Below are positions 1 to 8,288 of a DNA stretch of 64,000 nt, one piece after another (position 1 is the first letter of the stretch; the number at the start of each line of letters is the position of its first letter). The stretch covers positions 210,593 through 274,592 of the forward strand of contig CAAFMS010000010.1 in assembly GCA_900764105.1 (NCBI GenBank). The letters run 5' to 3'. This stretch comes from Clostridia bacterium (GTDB lineage: Bacteria; Bacillota; Clostridia; Christensenellales; Borkfalkiaceae). Under the pieces are notes generated by a model. That model saw only the letters and a program-made list of their open reading frames with translations, did no database searches and was not told the origin of the DNA. The position numbers and the translations under genes are program-made.

Positions 1-15
1 AGCAAAAATAGTAAT

Positions 16-29
16 TGCACCTTCGGGGA
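16..29 (-). other. 14-nt fragment identical to the tRNA-Lys(CTT) 3' end
   Basis: The word TGCACCTTCGGGGA is identical to positions 206-219, the acceptor and T-arm end of the neighbouring tRNA-Lys gene, in the same orientation. No tRNA structure follows. It may be an attachment-site-like remnant of an element that once used the tRNA, or chance. The rest of 1-140 shows no gene. Confidence 0.35.
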
Positions 30-140
30 TTTTGCCGTTTTCCGCAAGCGGGAGTTCTACGGCAAGAATTTGCTACGCAAATTGACGCTCGACGGCATTT
101 TGAGTCGCATAAATACAACAGTAGCGTTTATGCCGCATAA

Positions 141-223
141 CGAGTCCCCTTAAAGGTAGCACCAACAAAAAGGGATAGGTTGAAAACCTATCCCTTTTTT
201 GTTGGTGCACCTTCGGGGACTCG
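141..223 (-). terminator. Terminator of the tRNA operon inside a larger imperfect palindrome
   Basis: The core hairpin pairs AGGGATAGGTT (171-181) with AACCTATCCCT (185-195) around a GAA loop and is bordered by A and T runs, so it can end transcripts from either side; for the minus-strand tRNA operon it lies directly after tRNA-Lys. The palindrome continues outward: bases 141-170 are an imperfect inverted copy of the 3' end of the adjacent tRNA-Lys gene (CGAGTCCCC against GGGGACTCG, GCACCAAC against GTTGGTGC). Confidence 0.8.
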
Positions 224-278
224 AACCCCGGACCCACTGATTAAGAGTCAGTTGCTCTACCAACTGAGCTAAAGGTGC
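203..278 (-). tRNA. tRNA-Lys (anticodon CTT)
   Basis: The reverse complement folds as a cloverleaf with acceptor GCACCTT/AAGGTGC, anticodon loop CTCTTAA and T-loop TTCGAGT. The CCA tail is encoded at 203-205. It is the last gene of the six-tRNA operon, with the terminator directly behind it. Confidence 0.97.
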
Positions 279-354
279 TGGTGATCCATCGGGGACTCGA
301 ACCCCGGACAACATGATTAAAAGTCATGTGCTCTACCACCTGAGCTAATGGACC
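279..354 (-). tRNA. tRNA-Lys (anticodon TTT)
   Basis: The acceptor is GGTCCAT/ATGGATC and the anticodon loop is CTTTTAA, so the anticodon is TTT. CCA is encoded (279-281). It abuts tRNA-Lys(CTT) with no spacer, so the two lysine isoacceptors must come from one precursor. Confidence 0.97.
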
Positions 355-369
355 ATATTAAGTTTTTTT

Positions 370-444
370 TGGCTGGGGTGGCAGGATTTGAACCTACGAA
401 TACTGGAATCAAAATCCAGTGCCTTACCGCTTGGCGACACCCCA
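370..444 (-). tRNA. tRNA-Gln (anticodon TTG)
   Basis: Acceptor TGGGGTG/CACCCCA with discriminator G, anticodon loop TTTTGAT giving TTG, and encoded CCA at 370-372. It is in the same operon as its neighbours. Confidence 0.96.
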
Positions 445-453
445 AAGTTATAA

Positions 454-531
454 TGGGGCGGGAGATGGGAGTCGAACCCACGACCTTCAGGACCACAATC
501 TGACGCTCTAACCAACTGCGCTACTCCCGCC
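454..531 (-). tRNA. tRNA-His (anticodon GTG)
   Basis: Anticodon loop TTGTGGT gives GTG. The extra G at position -1, the histidine identity element, is encoded at 531 and faces discriminator C; CCA is encoded at 454-456. Confidence 0.96.
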
Positions 532-539
532 ATAAGGCT

Positions 540-616
540 TGGTGCGCCTGAAGGGATTCGAACCCCTGACACCCGCCTTAGAAGGGCGGTGCTCTATCCA
601 ACTGAGCTACAGGCGC
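540..616 (-). tRNA. tRNA-Arg (anticodon TCT)
   Basis: Acceptor GCGCCTG/CAGGCGC, anticodon loop CTTCTAA giving TCT for AGA/AGG codons, and encoded CCA at 540-542. Confidence 0.96.
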
Positions 617-662
617 GTATTGTCGGCAGAGTCCCGTATTTCCATCGTTTTTATAGCAATAA

Positions 663-736
663 TGGAGCGGGTGATGGGAATCGGACCCACGCAACCAGCT
701 TGGAAGGCTGGTGTTCTACCATTGAACTACACCCGC
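663..736 (-). tRNA. tRNA-Gly (anticodon TCC)
   Basis: Acceptor GCGGGTG/CACCCGC, anticodon loop CTTCCAA giving TCC, and encoded CCA at 663-665. It is the first gene of the operon, just downstream of the promoter at 759-787. Confidence 0.96.
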
Positions 737-758
737 GTCTCGCTCACAATGCCTGTAT

Positions 759-787
759 ATTCTATCAAAATAAACAGGCATTGTCAA
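759..787 (-). promoter_or_regulatory. Sigma-A promoter of the tRNA operon
   Basis: On the minus strand TTGACA (782-787) is followed after exactly 17 bp by TAGAAT (759-764), 22 nt before tRNA-Gly. A 10-bp inverted repeat (747-756 and 774-783, CAATGCCTGT) brackets the -10 box and could be a hairpin or a binding site. Confidence 0.8.
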
Positions 788-839
788 ATATTTTTATAGT
801 CTTTTTAAAAAATTTTTAAACTTCTTTTGTAGCCGCGCG

Positions 840-1814
840 TTACGTCGCAGACGCAAGAAACTCCGCAATTTCCACGGCGTTTAAACTCGCGCCTTTCCTC
901 GTATTGTCTCCGACGGCGAAATATGAAAAACCTCTATCGAAAACCCGACTTTTCCGTATTCTGCCGACAAAAATATCGTCTTTCCCGTCCGCTTCCTCGA
1001 AATTCGGCGTTTCGCTCAGCTTAACGCCCTTAAATTTCATAAGATTTTTGACTTCTTCGACCTCGATTTTTTCGTCCGTTTCCGCTTCTACGGTCACTCC
1101 GTGGCAATTTTCGGTCGGAACTCTTACGCAAGTTGCGGATATTCTTATATCGCTTTCTAAGATTTTCCTCGTCTCGTTCACCATTTTCATTTCCTCGTCC
1201 GTATAGCCGTTATCGAGAATTTCGCCTATCTCGGGAATTATCGTATTCGCAACGTTAAACGGGTAGTAACTCCCCGAAAAACCGTGACGGGTTTTCAGCA
1301 AATCTTTAACGCCTTTCATACCGCTGCCGCTTACCGACTGATACGTTGAGAAAATCAATCGCTTTATTTTATAATTCGTACGGATATTGTATAGCGGCGT
1401 TATGGCGATAATCGTAGAGCAGTTCGGGTTTGCGATGATTTTTCTGTCGCTCGAATATATTTTATCGCCGTTCAGTTCGGGAACGATAAGCGGAATATCC
1501 AAGCAGCCTCTGAACGCGCTCGAATTGTCGATAACTATCGCTCCGCTTTTTTCGAAAAGAGGGGCGTATTTAAGCGAAACTTCTTTTCCCGCGCTGAAAA
1601 ACGCGAAATCTATACCGTCGAAATCATTGTTTTCGAGCGATTCTACCGCTATCGTCCGTCCGAACGCCTGCAACGTCTTGCCCCGACTTCTTTCCGATGC
1701 GAAAAGTCTTGCGTTCGCTATCGGGAACTGTCTTTGTTCGAGAACCTCTATAAACTTTCTGCCGATTAAGCCCGTCGCTCCTACTATCGCGACGTTGTAT
1801 TCTAAATTTTTCAT
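840..1814 (-). CDS. asd: Aspartate-semialdehyde dehydrogenase
   Basis: This enzyme reduces L-aspartyl-4-phosphate to aspartate semialdehyde with NADPH, the branch point to lysine/diaminopimelate, threonine and methionine. The 324-aa product has the N-terminal Rossmann motif VGATGLIG (residues 11-18), the catalytic cysteine in NPNCST (Cys132) and the later motif RVPTENCHG. The ATG at 1814 is preferred because the longer frame opens with TTG and adds 15 residues before the normal family N-terminus; neither start has a clear ribosome site. Its pathway partner lysC lies 8.4 kb away in another transcript. Length and motifs are normal. Confidence 0.95.
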   Translation of the reverse strand: MKNLEYNVAIVGATGLIGRKFIEVLEQRQFPIANARLFASERSRGKTLQAFGRTIAVESLENNDFDGIDFAFFSAGKEVSLKYAPLFEKSGAIVIDNSSAFRGCLDIPLIVPELNGDKIYSSDRKIIANPNCSTIIAITPLYNIRTNYKIKRLIFSTYQSVSGSGMKGVKDLLKTRHGFSGSYYPFNVANTIIPEIGEILDNGYTDEEMKMVNETRKILESDIRISATCVRVPTENCHGVTVEAETDEKIEVEEVKNLMKFKGVKLSETPNFEEADGKDDIFVGRIRKSRVFDRGFSYFAVGDNTRKGASLNAVEIAEFLASAT

Positions 1815-1980
1815 ACTATATTTTATTAAAAACTCAAGTAAATCTGACAAAAAAAGCAAAAAAATTCCCCATAAAAATTTTTTTACTTGTAAAATAACGT
1901 TTTATGTGCTAAAATTATTATAGAGTAGTATGTCGAAGAGGCGGTTTAAGTTTGGCATACCGCCGAAAAGGAAATTATTT

Positions 1981-3213
1981 GTGGCAAAGTATTACGCAGT
2001 AAAAGGCGAAGAAAATAAAATATTTACCGACTGGGAGACTTGCAAAGAGTTTTTAAGCGGTAAAAAAGGATATAAATATAAGAGTTTTTCGACCGAAGAA
2101 GAGGCGAAAGCCTTTTTAAGCGGCGAGGACTACGCCGAAAAATGCGTGAGCGATGACTTATCGAAGGGTTACGCCGTCGCTTTTACGGACGGAAGTTTTG
2201 AAGAAAGTCTCAACGAATATTCCTACGGAGCGATCGCCTTTTCGCCCGAAAACGAGACATTTACCTTCTGCGACCGCGGCGCGAGAGCGGATTTTTTATC
2301 GTCGAGAAATATTGCGGGCGAGGTCGAAGGGGTTCTCGCCGCCGTGAGATGGGCGTTTTTGAACGGCTATCCGAAACTTAAAATCTACCATGACTACGAA
2401 GGACTTTCTGCGTGGGCGACGGGGAGGTGGCAGGCAAAAGGCGCGGTCTCCTGCTATTACCTCGAAGAACTCAGGCGGTACGACGGGGCGGTAAGGATAA
2501 CTTTCGAGAAAGTAAAGGGACACAGCAACAACGCCTATAACGAGGCGGTTGATAAACTTGCGAAAGAAGCCCTTTTCGAGGGCAAAAGAAAAGTTTCGGA
2601 GGGCGTGGGGTTCAAGTCGTCGGGAACGGGGGAGTTCGAGCCTCTTTGCGAATATATCGAAACTCAGAACAGAGGCGTTTTAACGAGCAGAAGCGGCGGC
2701 GGAGTTACCTTTAAACTTCGGGACGAAAAACTGTCCGTATATAAAAGAGACGGCGTTATTTCGGTTGTCGGAAAGCAAGACGATTTGTTCTTTTCTGCGG
2801 TCGGGTATTTTTACAGAAATATCACGACAAGCGGCGTTAATCGACTTATAGAGCGTGTTTTTAATATCGATACGGGTAATAAAACATTTATGAGCGGCGT
2901 TGAAGTCACCGAATTTCTCGCCGACAAAATCGAGGCGGCGAACTACGCTCCGCTCATAATTTTTACTTTAATCGACGTCGAAAAGCGGATTTTCGGAACG
3001 CTTAAAAGCAAGGGGTATAAAGGCGATAAAATATCTCGGGCGTTTTTAAAGGACGGAGACGGGTTCAAAACCGTTCTGCCCGTGACGGGCAGCGAGAAAC
3101 TCGTAGCCGAATACGCGTTTTTCTACGAATACAGAATGGCGTACAATACGCTGTACTTTACAAAAAAAGAACTGAAAAAATTTTGTCGGGAGGCAAGAGA
3201 AGCGATATTTTAA
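1981..3213 (+). CDS. Ribonuclease H with N-terminal viroplasmin domain and an unassigned C-terminal domain
   Basis: RNase HI-type enzyme that cleaves RNA in RNA-DNA hybrids. Residues about 3-48 form the hybrid-binding viroplasmin domain (AKYYAVKGEENKIF). Residues about 63-200 form RNase H, with acidic residues visible in FTDGSF (Asp70), NIAGEVEG, YHDYEG and AVDKLAKEA. The last 200 residues or so are a further domain I do not recognise. The start is taken as GTG 1981 because it has a good ribosome site (AAAAGGA, 8-nt spacing) and gives the usual family N-terminus. An in-frame ATG at 1930 adds 17 basic residues but has no ribosome site. Confidence 0.85.
   Translation: MAKYYAVKGEENKIFTDWETCKEFLSGKKGYKYKSFSTEEEAKAFLSGEDYAEKCVSDDLSKGYAVAFTDGSFEESLNEYSYGAIAFSPENETFTFCDRGARADFLSSRNIAGEVEGVLAAVRWAFLNGYPKLKIYHDYEGLSAWATGRWQAKGAVSCYYLEELRRYDGAVRITFEKVKGHSNNAYNEAVDKLAKEALFEGKRKVSEGVGFKSSGTGEFEPLCEYIETQNRGVLTSRSGGGVTFKLRDEKLSVYKRDGVISVVGKQDDLFFSAVGYFYRNITTSGVNRLIERVFNIDTGNKTFMSGVEVTEFLADKIEAANYAPLIIFTLIDVEKRIFGTLKSKGYKGDKISRAFLKDGDGFKTVLPVTGSEKLVAEYAFFYEYRMAYNTLYFTKKELKKFCREAREAIF
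2838..2850 (+). repeat. 13-bp word TAATCGACTTATA, copy 1
   Basis: Exact copy inside the RNase H gene, read there as the codons for N-R-L-I. See the finding on this recurrent word. Confidence 0.85.
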
Positions 3214-3231
3214 TCGTTTCTTTAACGGAAG

Positions 3232-4284
3232 ATGGATAGCGAGATAATAAGGCTTGCGGATATGGTAAAAGAGCGGACGGGCGTCGCGGTAAGGATATAT
3301 TCGGACGACGGCAACGATTGCTATTCTCCGATTATCGGGGAACAGGTCGAGAAAGCGGACGGTAAGATTTCGGGGATAGTCTGCGACGGCGATAGAAATA
3401 AGACCTATTTCGGATTCAGATACAGGGCAGACGAGTACTCGGCGTATATAGATAAAATCGGCGAAGAAGGCAAGACTTTGGCGGGAATAATCGTCACGCT
3501 TTTTGAAAACGGCGGGGCAAAAGAGATTGCGACGAGCAAAAAAGACGCCGTCAAGAGCGTTCTTTCGGGCGAAAGCAATGCCGTTACGGCAATGAAGTAT
3601 ATGAAAAAATACGGCATACCCGAACTTCCGTGTACGGTTTACGTCTTTTATGCTCAGGAAAAAAACATTGCCGATCTGATAAATTTCCTTGAAAATTTTA
3701 AATCGAACTCCTGCGATACGGCAGTCGCTACCGACGATATTACATGCGCCTACGTTAAATTCAACGATAACGGCGCGCCCGACAACGAATATCAGTCTAT
3801 TGCCGATTACGCCTACCTTCTCGAACAGTCGATAGAAGAGGAACTCGGCTTTTCGGTACGCATAGGCGTGGGCGGCACAGTCGGTAGTTTCGCCGACGGG
3901 GCGATTTCCTACAAACAGGCTATAACCGCGGTGAGAATGAGCGGACTTTTCGAACTCAACGCGGGGGTTGCGACCTATAAAGACTACGTTTTCGTGAAAA
4001 TGCTCGAGGATCTGCCGAGGTATAAACTCGAAGAGTTTTTAAGCGTGCTTTCCGAACCCGATACCAAAACGGTGTTTTCCGACCCCGAAATGATAGAGAC
4101 GGCGACGGAATTTTTAAAGGCGAACCTCAACGTGTCGGAAGCGTCGAGAAATCTGTATATGCACAGAAACACGCTTATGTACAGACTCGACAAAATCGAA
4201 CGCGCGACAGGTCTCGATTTGCGGAAATTTCAGGACGCAATGACCTTCCGCATAATGACTATTTTGCATAAACTTCTCGGCTGA
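3232..4284 (+). CDS. PucR/CdaR-type helix-turn-helix transcription regulator
   Basis: A 350-aa regulator. The C-terminus (about residues 285-350) is the PucR-type helix-turn-helix, seen as NVSEASRNLYMHRNTLMYRL followed by DKIERATGLDLRKFQD. The central part resembles the degenerate GGDEF-like region of CdaR/PucR regulators, and the N-terminal part is a probable sensing domain of unknown ligand. It lies 18 nt after the RNase H gene and 55 nt before the S41 protease gene, so co-transcription is likely. Known relatives answer to sugar acids or purines, but nothing nearby identifies the signal here. Confidence 0.85.
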   Translation: MDSEIIRLADMVKERTGVAVRIYSDDGNDCYSPIIGEQVEKADGKISGIVCDGDRNKTYFGFRYRADEYSAYIDKIGEEGKTLAGIIVTLFENGGAKEIATSKKDAVKSVLSGESNAVTAMKYMKKYGIPELPCTVYVFYAQEKNIADLINFLENFKSNSCDTAVATDDITCAYVKFNDNGAPDNEYQSIADYAYLLEQSIEEELGFSVRIGVGGTVGSFADGAISYKQAITAVRMSGLFELNAGVATYKDYVFVKMLEDLPRYKLEEFLSVLSEPDTKTVFSDPEMIETATEFLKANLNVSEASRNLYMHRNTLMYRLDKIERATGLDLRKFQDAMTFRIMTILHKLLG

Positions 4285-4339
4285 TGAATTGATAAATTCT
4301 CGTTTTATCGACTTATAAACCGACTTTGGAGGTAAAAAA

Positions 4340-5635
4340 TTGAAGAAAAAGATACTTTCCGCAGTCGTTGCGGTAGTCCTTGTCGTAGTTTCCTTTACGG
4401 CGGGATTTTTCATAAGGAACTGGACTAACCCCGACCTTGCCTCTCTCGACTTCATTTCGAGAGAGTATAAAAAACACTATCTCGACGAAAAGGACGACTA
4501 CCTTTCTACTATGGCGAAAAGCGTACTCGATCCCTATTCGAGGTATTATACGAAAAAGGAATACGACGAATTAAAACAGTCGAACAAGGGCATACGGGCG
4601 GGCTTAGGCGTTACGTTTTTGGTCGAAAACGCCGAAGTTTATTCGGTTTGCGGCAATTCGCCCGCGGAAAAAGCGGGAATAACGAAAGGCGGTATAATCG
4701 TCGGCGTAAAAACGGGAAGCGATACGAATTATACGGCGGTATCGAATTACAACGAACTTTCAAAAATATTGGATACGGTTGCGGCGAACGTTAAATTTTC
4801 CCTGAAGATTCGCTACGGCGAAGAAGATAAAGAGTTTACGCTTGCGAAAGAGGTGTACAGGGAAACTTACGTTTTCTACGAGGACAATTCCTCTTCGTAC
4901 AGATTTAACGACGAAAACGGCAAAAATATGTCGATGGTGAAGTATGGAGACGGCAATTCGGCTTTGGGCGAAAGCGCGGCGTATCTGAAATTTACCGCGT
5001 TCAACGGACTTGAAAACGGGTTAAAAGGTTCGGCTGGGCAGTTTGCCGAGGCGTTAAAAAAATTCAAAGAAGCGAAAAAGAAGAATCTTATATTGGATCT
5101 GAGGGGTAACGGCGGCGGATTTATGGATATTTTAACCTCGGTTGCCGCTCATCTCATAGGAGCCGAAAACGGCTCGAAAAAAGTAGTTTCCAAAGCCATA
5201 GATAAAGACGGGAAAGTGACGAATTTTATATCCGAAAAGGTCGATTACGCAGATTACGGTTTTGAAAAGATAATCGTTTTGGGCGACGACGGCACCGCTT
5301 CCGCTTCCGAGGCTTTAATCGGCGCGATGCTCGATTACGATACAAAGGGAATAGTAAACGTCGTGTTGTCGGGCTATAAGGATAAAAGCGGCGAGATCGT
5401 CTACCGCACTTACGGCAAGGGTATAATGCAGACCACATACGAAAATCCTACTACGGGCGAGGCGATTCGCCTTACGACCGCGAAGATTTACTGGCCGACT
5501 TCGGATATTACCATCCACGGCGAGGGCGTTACGAAAGGTATAGAAAAGTATTCGGCGAGGGTGTTTACGCCGACGATCGAAACGGGAACCGACTATGAAT
5601 TTAATTGCGCCGTCGATTTGATTTCGGGACGATAA
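4340..5635 (+). CDS. S41 family C-terminal processing protease
   Basis: A membrane-anchored serine protease of the CtpA type. An N-terminal transmembrane anchor (residues 4-26) is followed by a helical region, a PDZ domain (about 85-170) and the S41 core. The core has LDLRGNGGG (about 253-260), the nucleophile serine in GTASASE (about 320) and the general-base lysine in TYGKGIMQ (about 360), spaced as expected for a Ser-Lys dyad. The start is TTG 4340, supported by a strong ribosome site GGAGGT (4328-4333). It probably acts outside the membrane on cell-envelope or regulatory substrates; the substrate cannot be told. Confidence 0.9.
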   Translation: MKKKILSAVVAVVLVVVSFTAGFFIRNWTNPDLASLDFISREYKKHYLDEKDDYLSTMAKSVLDPYSRYYTKKEYDELKQSNKGIRAGLGVTFLVENAEVYSVCGNSPAEKAGITKGGIIVGVKTGSDTNYTAVSNYNELSKILDTVAANVKFSLKIRYGEEDKEFTLAKEVYRETYVFYEDNSSSYRFNDENGKNMSMVKYGDGNSALGESAAYLKFTAFNGLENGLKGSAGQFAEALKKFKEAKKKNLILDLRGNGGGFMDILTSVAAHLIGAENGSKKVVSKAIDKDGKVTNFISEKVDYADYGFEKIIVLGDDGTASASEALIGAMLDYDTKGIVNVVLSGYKDKSGEIVYRTYGKGIMQTTYENPTTGEAIRLTTAKIYWPTSDITIHGEGVTKGIEKYSARVFTPTIETGTDYEFNCAVDLISGR

Positions 5636-5976
5636 TCGACCCATAGCCCAACTTATTGCTTTGAAATAACGAAAAATCGTCGGCAGAATTTAATCGCCGA
5701 CGATATAAAATTTGTTCTGCCTGCGCCGTACGCGAAGAAAAAATCAACCCGTTTTGTACAGGTGGGTGCGGTACGCCGTCACGTTCTTTTTCCCGTACTT
5801 CATAAATTATAGGCTCGGATAACCGCAGCCGCGGGCTTAAAGCATTGCCGACGAAAACTCGCTCCCTTATTTTGATTTGTGGATCTAATAAACTTCCGTT
5901 TCGAACGCCGCAGAATTTGTATCTACAACTATATTATACGATAAATTTTGCTAATATGCAAATGTTTAGGTGAAAA
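5636..5976. other. Non-coding gap with one hairpin
   Basis: There is no convincing gene in this 341-bp gap. A 9-bp inverted repeat, ATCGTCGGC (5676-5684) and GCCGACGAT (5696-5704), could form a hairpin after the protease gene but has no T-run. A two-mismatch relative of the recurrent 13-bp word (TAATCGACCCATA, 5633-5645) overlaps the protease stop codon. Confidence 0.5.
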
Positions 5977-6702
5977 ATGTTACTTAGAATTATAGGCGAA
6001 TGCGGACCTTATCCGAAACCGCTCGGCGCGACCTCGTGTTACCTTCTGGAGACGGAGAATAACAAAATAGTTCTCGATATGGGTTCGGGGGCCTTTTCAA
6101 AACTCTCGGATATCGTAAAACCCGAGGAAATCTCGGCGATCGTAATATCTCATTTTCACGCCGACCATTCGGCGGACCTCGCGATTTTCGCTTATTATCT
6201 TCAACAACTCGAAAAGCGCGGCAGGTTTTCGGGGAGTATTCCCCTTTATTGTCCTCGCTCAGAGTCGCCGCTTGCGGAACTTGCGAAGTCGTTTAAATAT
6301 TTTTCGGTTACGGAAGTGGATAACGGAAAGAGTTACGAAGTTTCGGGCGATATACTTACCTTTTATAAAGGCGTTCACCCCGAACCGTCTTACGGAGTAA
6401 AGGTTGAAAGCGGAGGCAAAACCTTCGCATATAGCGGCGATACCAACGTTTGCGATAACGTCGATAAACTGTTTGAGAGAAGCGATCTCGTTATGTTGGA
6501 CGGCGGTCTTTTATCGGGAGATTACAGCGAAAAGTCTCCGCATTTAAGCGTTAAAAAATGCGTGGAGTATGCGAATAAGTGGGGCAATAAGTTGATTATC
6601 ACACATATTTGTCCTTTATATACCGAAGATGAAATCAAAGAAGAAGCAAAAGAGGGATTAAATTGTCGGATAGCGAAAGAGGGAACGGTTTACCTAATTT
6701 AA
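5977..6702 (+). CDS. MBL-fold metallohydrolase (YhfI-like)
   Basis: A 241-aa cytoplasmic metallo-beta-lactamase-fold protein. The metal-binding motif HFHADH is at about residues 60-65, followed by GDT (about 152-154) and a late histidine in ITHICPL. The N-terminus (IGECGPYPKPLGATSCYLLE) resembles the B. subtilis YhfI/RNase Z-like branch, whose substrate is uncertain. AGGTGA lies 5 nt before the ATG. It overlaps the ComEC gene by 40 nt, so the two are translationally linked. Confidence 0.85.
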   Translation: MLLRIIGECGPYPKPLGATSCYLLETENNKIVLDMGSGAFSKLSDIVKPEEISAIVISHFHADHSADLAIFAYYLQQLEKRGRFSGSIPLYCPRSESPLAELAKSFKYFSVTEVDNGKSYEVSGDILTFYKGVHPEPSYGVKVESGGKTFAYSGDTNVCDNVDKLFERSDLVMLDGGLLSGDYSEKSPHLSVKKCVEYANKWGNKLIITHICPLYTEDEIKEEAKEGLNCRIAKEGTVYLI

Positions 6703-8201
6703 CTAAAATCATAAATTACAGACCTATACTTTTCGTTGCCGCGTCGTTTGCGGTCGGCGTATTTTTCTTCGGAAAATTTTGTCTGAACGGATATACGGCG
6801 ACTTTAACTGCGGCGGCAATCGTAATCGGGGTCTCGCTTCTTTTTCTGCCTTTTAGTTTAGGAAAATCCATAACGAAATACGCCGTGACGACCCTTCTCT
6901 GCGTTCTGTTTTGTCTGTTTGGGTATTTTTACTCGTCGCTCAGGCTCGGCTCGTTCGATAAAGGGAAAGTGAAAACGGGAGATTATATCGTGAAGGGGAC
7001 GGTTTCAACCGTCTCGACTTATAACGGTGTGAAGTACGCCGTTTTAACCGACTGCGTATACAACGGCAGAAAAGGCGGAAATCTCTACGTTATAGGGTAT
7101 GGCGAAAATCTGAGCAAGTTCGACGAGGTAAAAGGAAAATTTGCCGTCGAACCCGCGTATTCGCTGAGCGAAAGCGGCGTATCCCGTTCCGTGATATACG
7201 ACAGGGCGAACAAGACGGCGAAAATATATTCGCTTAACGTTACGGGCAGGGAGAAGTCTCTGCCGTCCTCGTTCGCGAAGTCTACCGACGAAATTTTATC
7301 GGAAGGTTTAAGCGGGGACTCTTTCGGGATAGCCGTCGGACTGCTCAGGGGCGATACCTCTTATATGAACGGAGAAATCGACGGTTACAGACTGAGCGGA
7401 ATCGCCCACGTCTTTGCCGTTTCGGGTATGCACGTCGGACTTGTGTTTGCGGCGGCTTCCTTCGTCGTCGGGCTGTTTAAGGTGAAAAGGAACGTCCGAT
7501 CCTTTATAATCGCTCCGCTTTTGTTTCTGTACGCCTATCTTTGCGGTAATTCGCCGTCGGCGATAAGAGCGGCGGTAATGTGTTCGGTCGCTGCGGCTGT
7601 CCGCGGATTCGGCGAAAAATCCGACAGAATAAACGGGATTTCCGTCGCGCTCTTTATCGTTCTCGCCATAAATCCGTTCGACTTGTTTACGGCGGGTCTC
7701 GTACTTTCGTTTTCGGTATCTTTCGCTATAATAATTCTCGCGCCGCCGCTTAAAAGGTTGTTCGAGAGATTTATGCCCGATAAATTTTCCGATTCTTTCG
7801 CCGTGATAATCGCCGCGCAGACCGTAGCGATGCCGCTGAGCGTCGGTTACTTCGGCAGTTTTCCGCTCGTTGCGATAATTACGAATCTCATACTTTTGCC
7901 ATTTATTTCGGTTGCGTTCTTCTCGCTTTGGTCAGCCGTGTTATTGTGTCTTATTTTCCCGTTTAATCGACTTATAGCCCTATATATTCCGAATTTTATT
8001 ATAAAAGCGACTTCTGTTTCGTGCGAAATTTTAGCGGGTTTTCCTTTGTCTTTGGCTAAATTCGGCATGATTTTCGGCGTCGTCTATTATTTTGCCCTGC
8101 TTATCTGTTCCGATATGGTAAACGCTCGCCCGATTTTTAAGAAAATTTCTGCTTTAATCGCGGCGATTTCCGCTCTTCTTGCGGCGTTTGTCCCCGTATA
8201 G
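6663..8201 (+). CDS. comEC: ComEC/Rec2-type DNA-uptake channel protein lacking the C-terminal MBL domain
   Basis: Polytopic membrane protein of the ComEC family, which carries single-stranded DNA across the membrane in natural transformation. The 512-aa product has N-terminal membrane segments and an extracellular domain, then the competence domain with the diagnostic motif HVFAVSGMHVGL (about residues 249-260) and many further membrane helices. It stops after the last helix. Most full-length homologues run to about 700-800 aa with a C-terminal MBL nuclease domain, absent here. TTG 6663 is the only suitable in-frame start and has AGAGGG 6 nt upstream, inside the MBL gene. holA follows, as is common in Firmicutes. 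Confidence 0.88.
   Translation: MSDSERGNGLPNLTKIINYRPILFVAASFAVGVFFFGKFCLNGYTATLTAAAIVIGVSLLFLPFSLGKSITKYAVTTLLCVLFCLFGYFYSSLRLGSFDKGKVKTGDYIVKGTVSTVSTYNGVKYAVLTDCVYNGRKGGNLYVIGYGENLSKFDEVKGKFAVEPAYSLSESGVSRSVIYDRANKTAKIYSLNVTGREKSLPSSFAKSTDEILSEGLSGDSFGIAVGLLRGDTSYMNGEIDGYRLSGIAHVFAVSGMHVGLVFAAASFVVGLFKVKRNVRSFIIAPLLFLYAYLCGNSPSAIRAAVMCSVAAAVRGFGEKSDRINGISVALFIVLAINPFDLFTAGLVLSFSVSFAIIILAPPLKRLFERFMPDKFSDSFAVIIAAQTVAMPLSVGYFGSFPLVAIITNLILLPFISVAFFSLWSAVLLCLIFPFNRLIALYIPNFIIKATSVSCEILAGFPLSLAKFGMIFGVVYYFALLICSDMVNARPIFKKISALIAAISALLAAFVPV
7964..7976 (+). repeat. 13-bp word TAATCGACTTATA, copy 2
   Basis: Exact copy inside comEC, read in frame as N-R-L-I. Confidence 0.85.
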
Positions 8202-8288
8202 ATCGTTTAACGACCGTTTTAATACTATTTGTCGAAAAAGTTTATAAAAGTTCTTGATTTTTACAATATAAAATGTTAAAATAAATTT

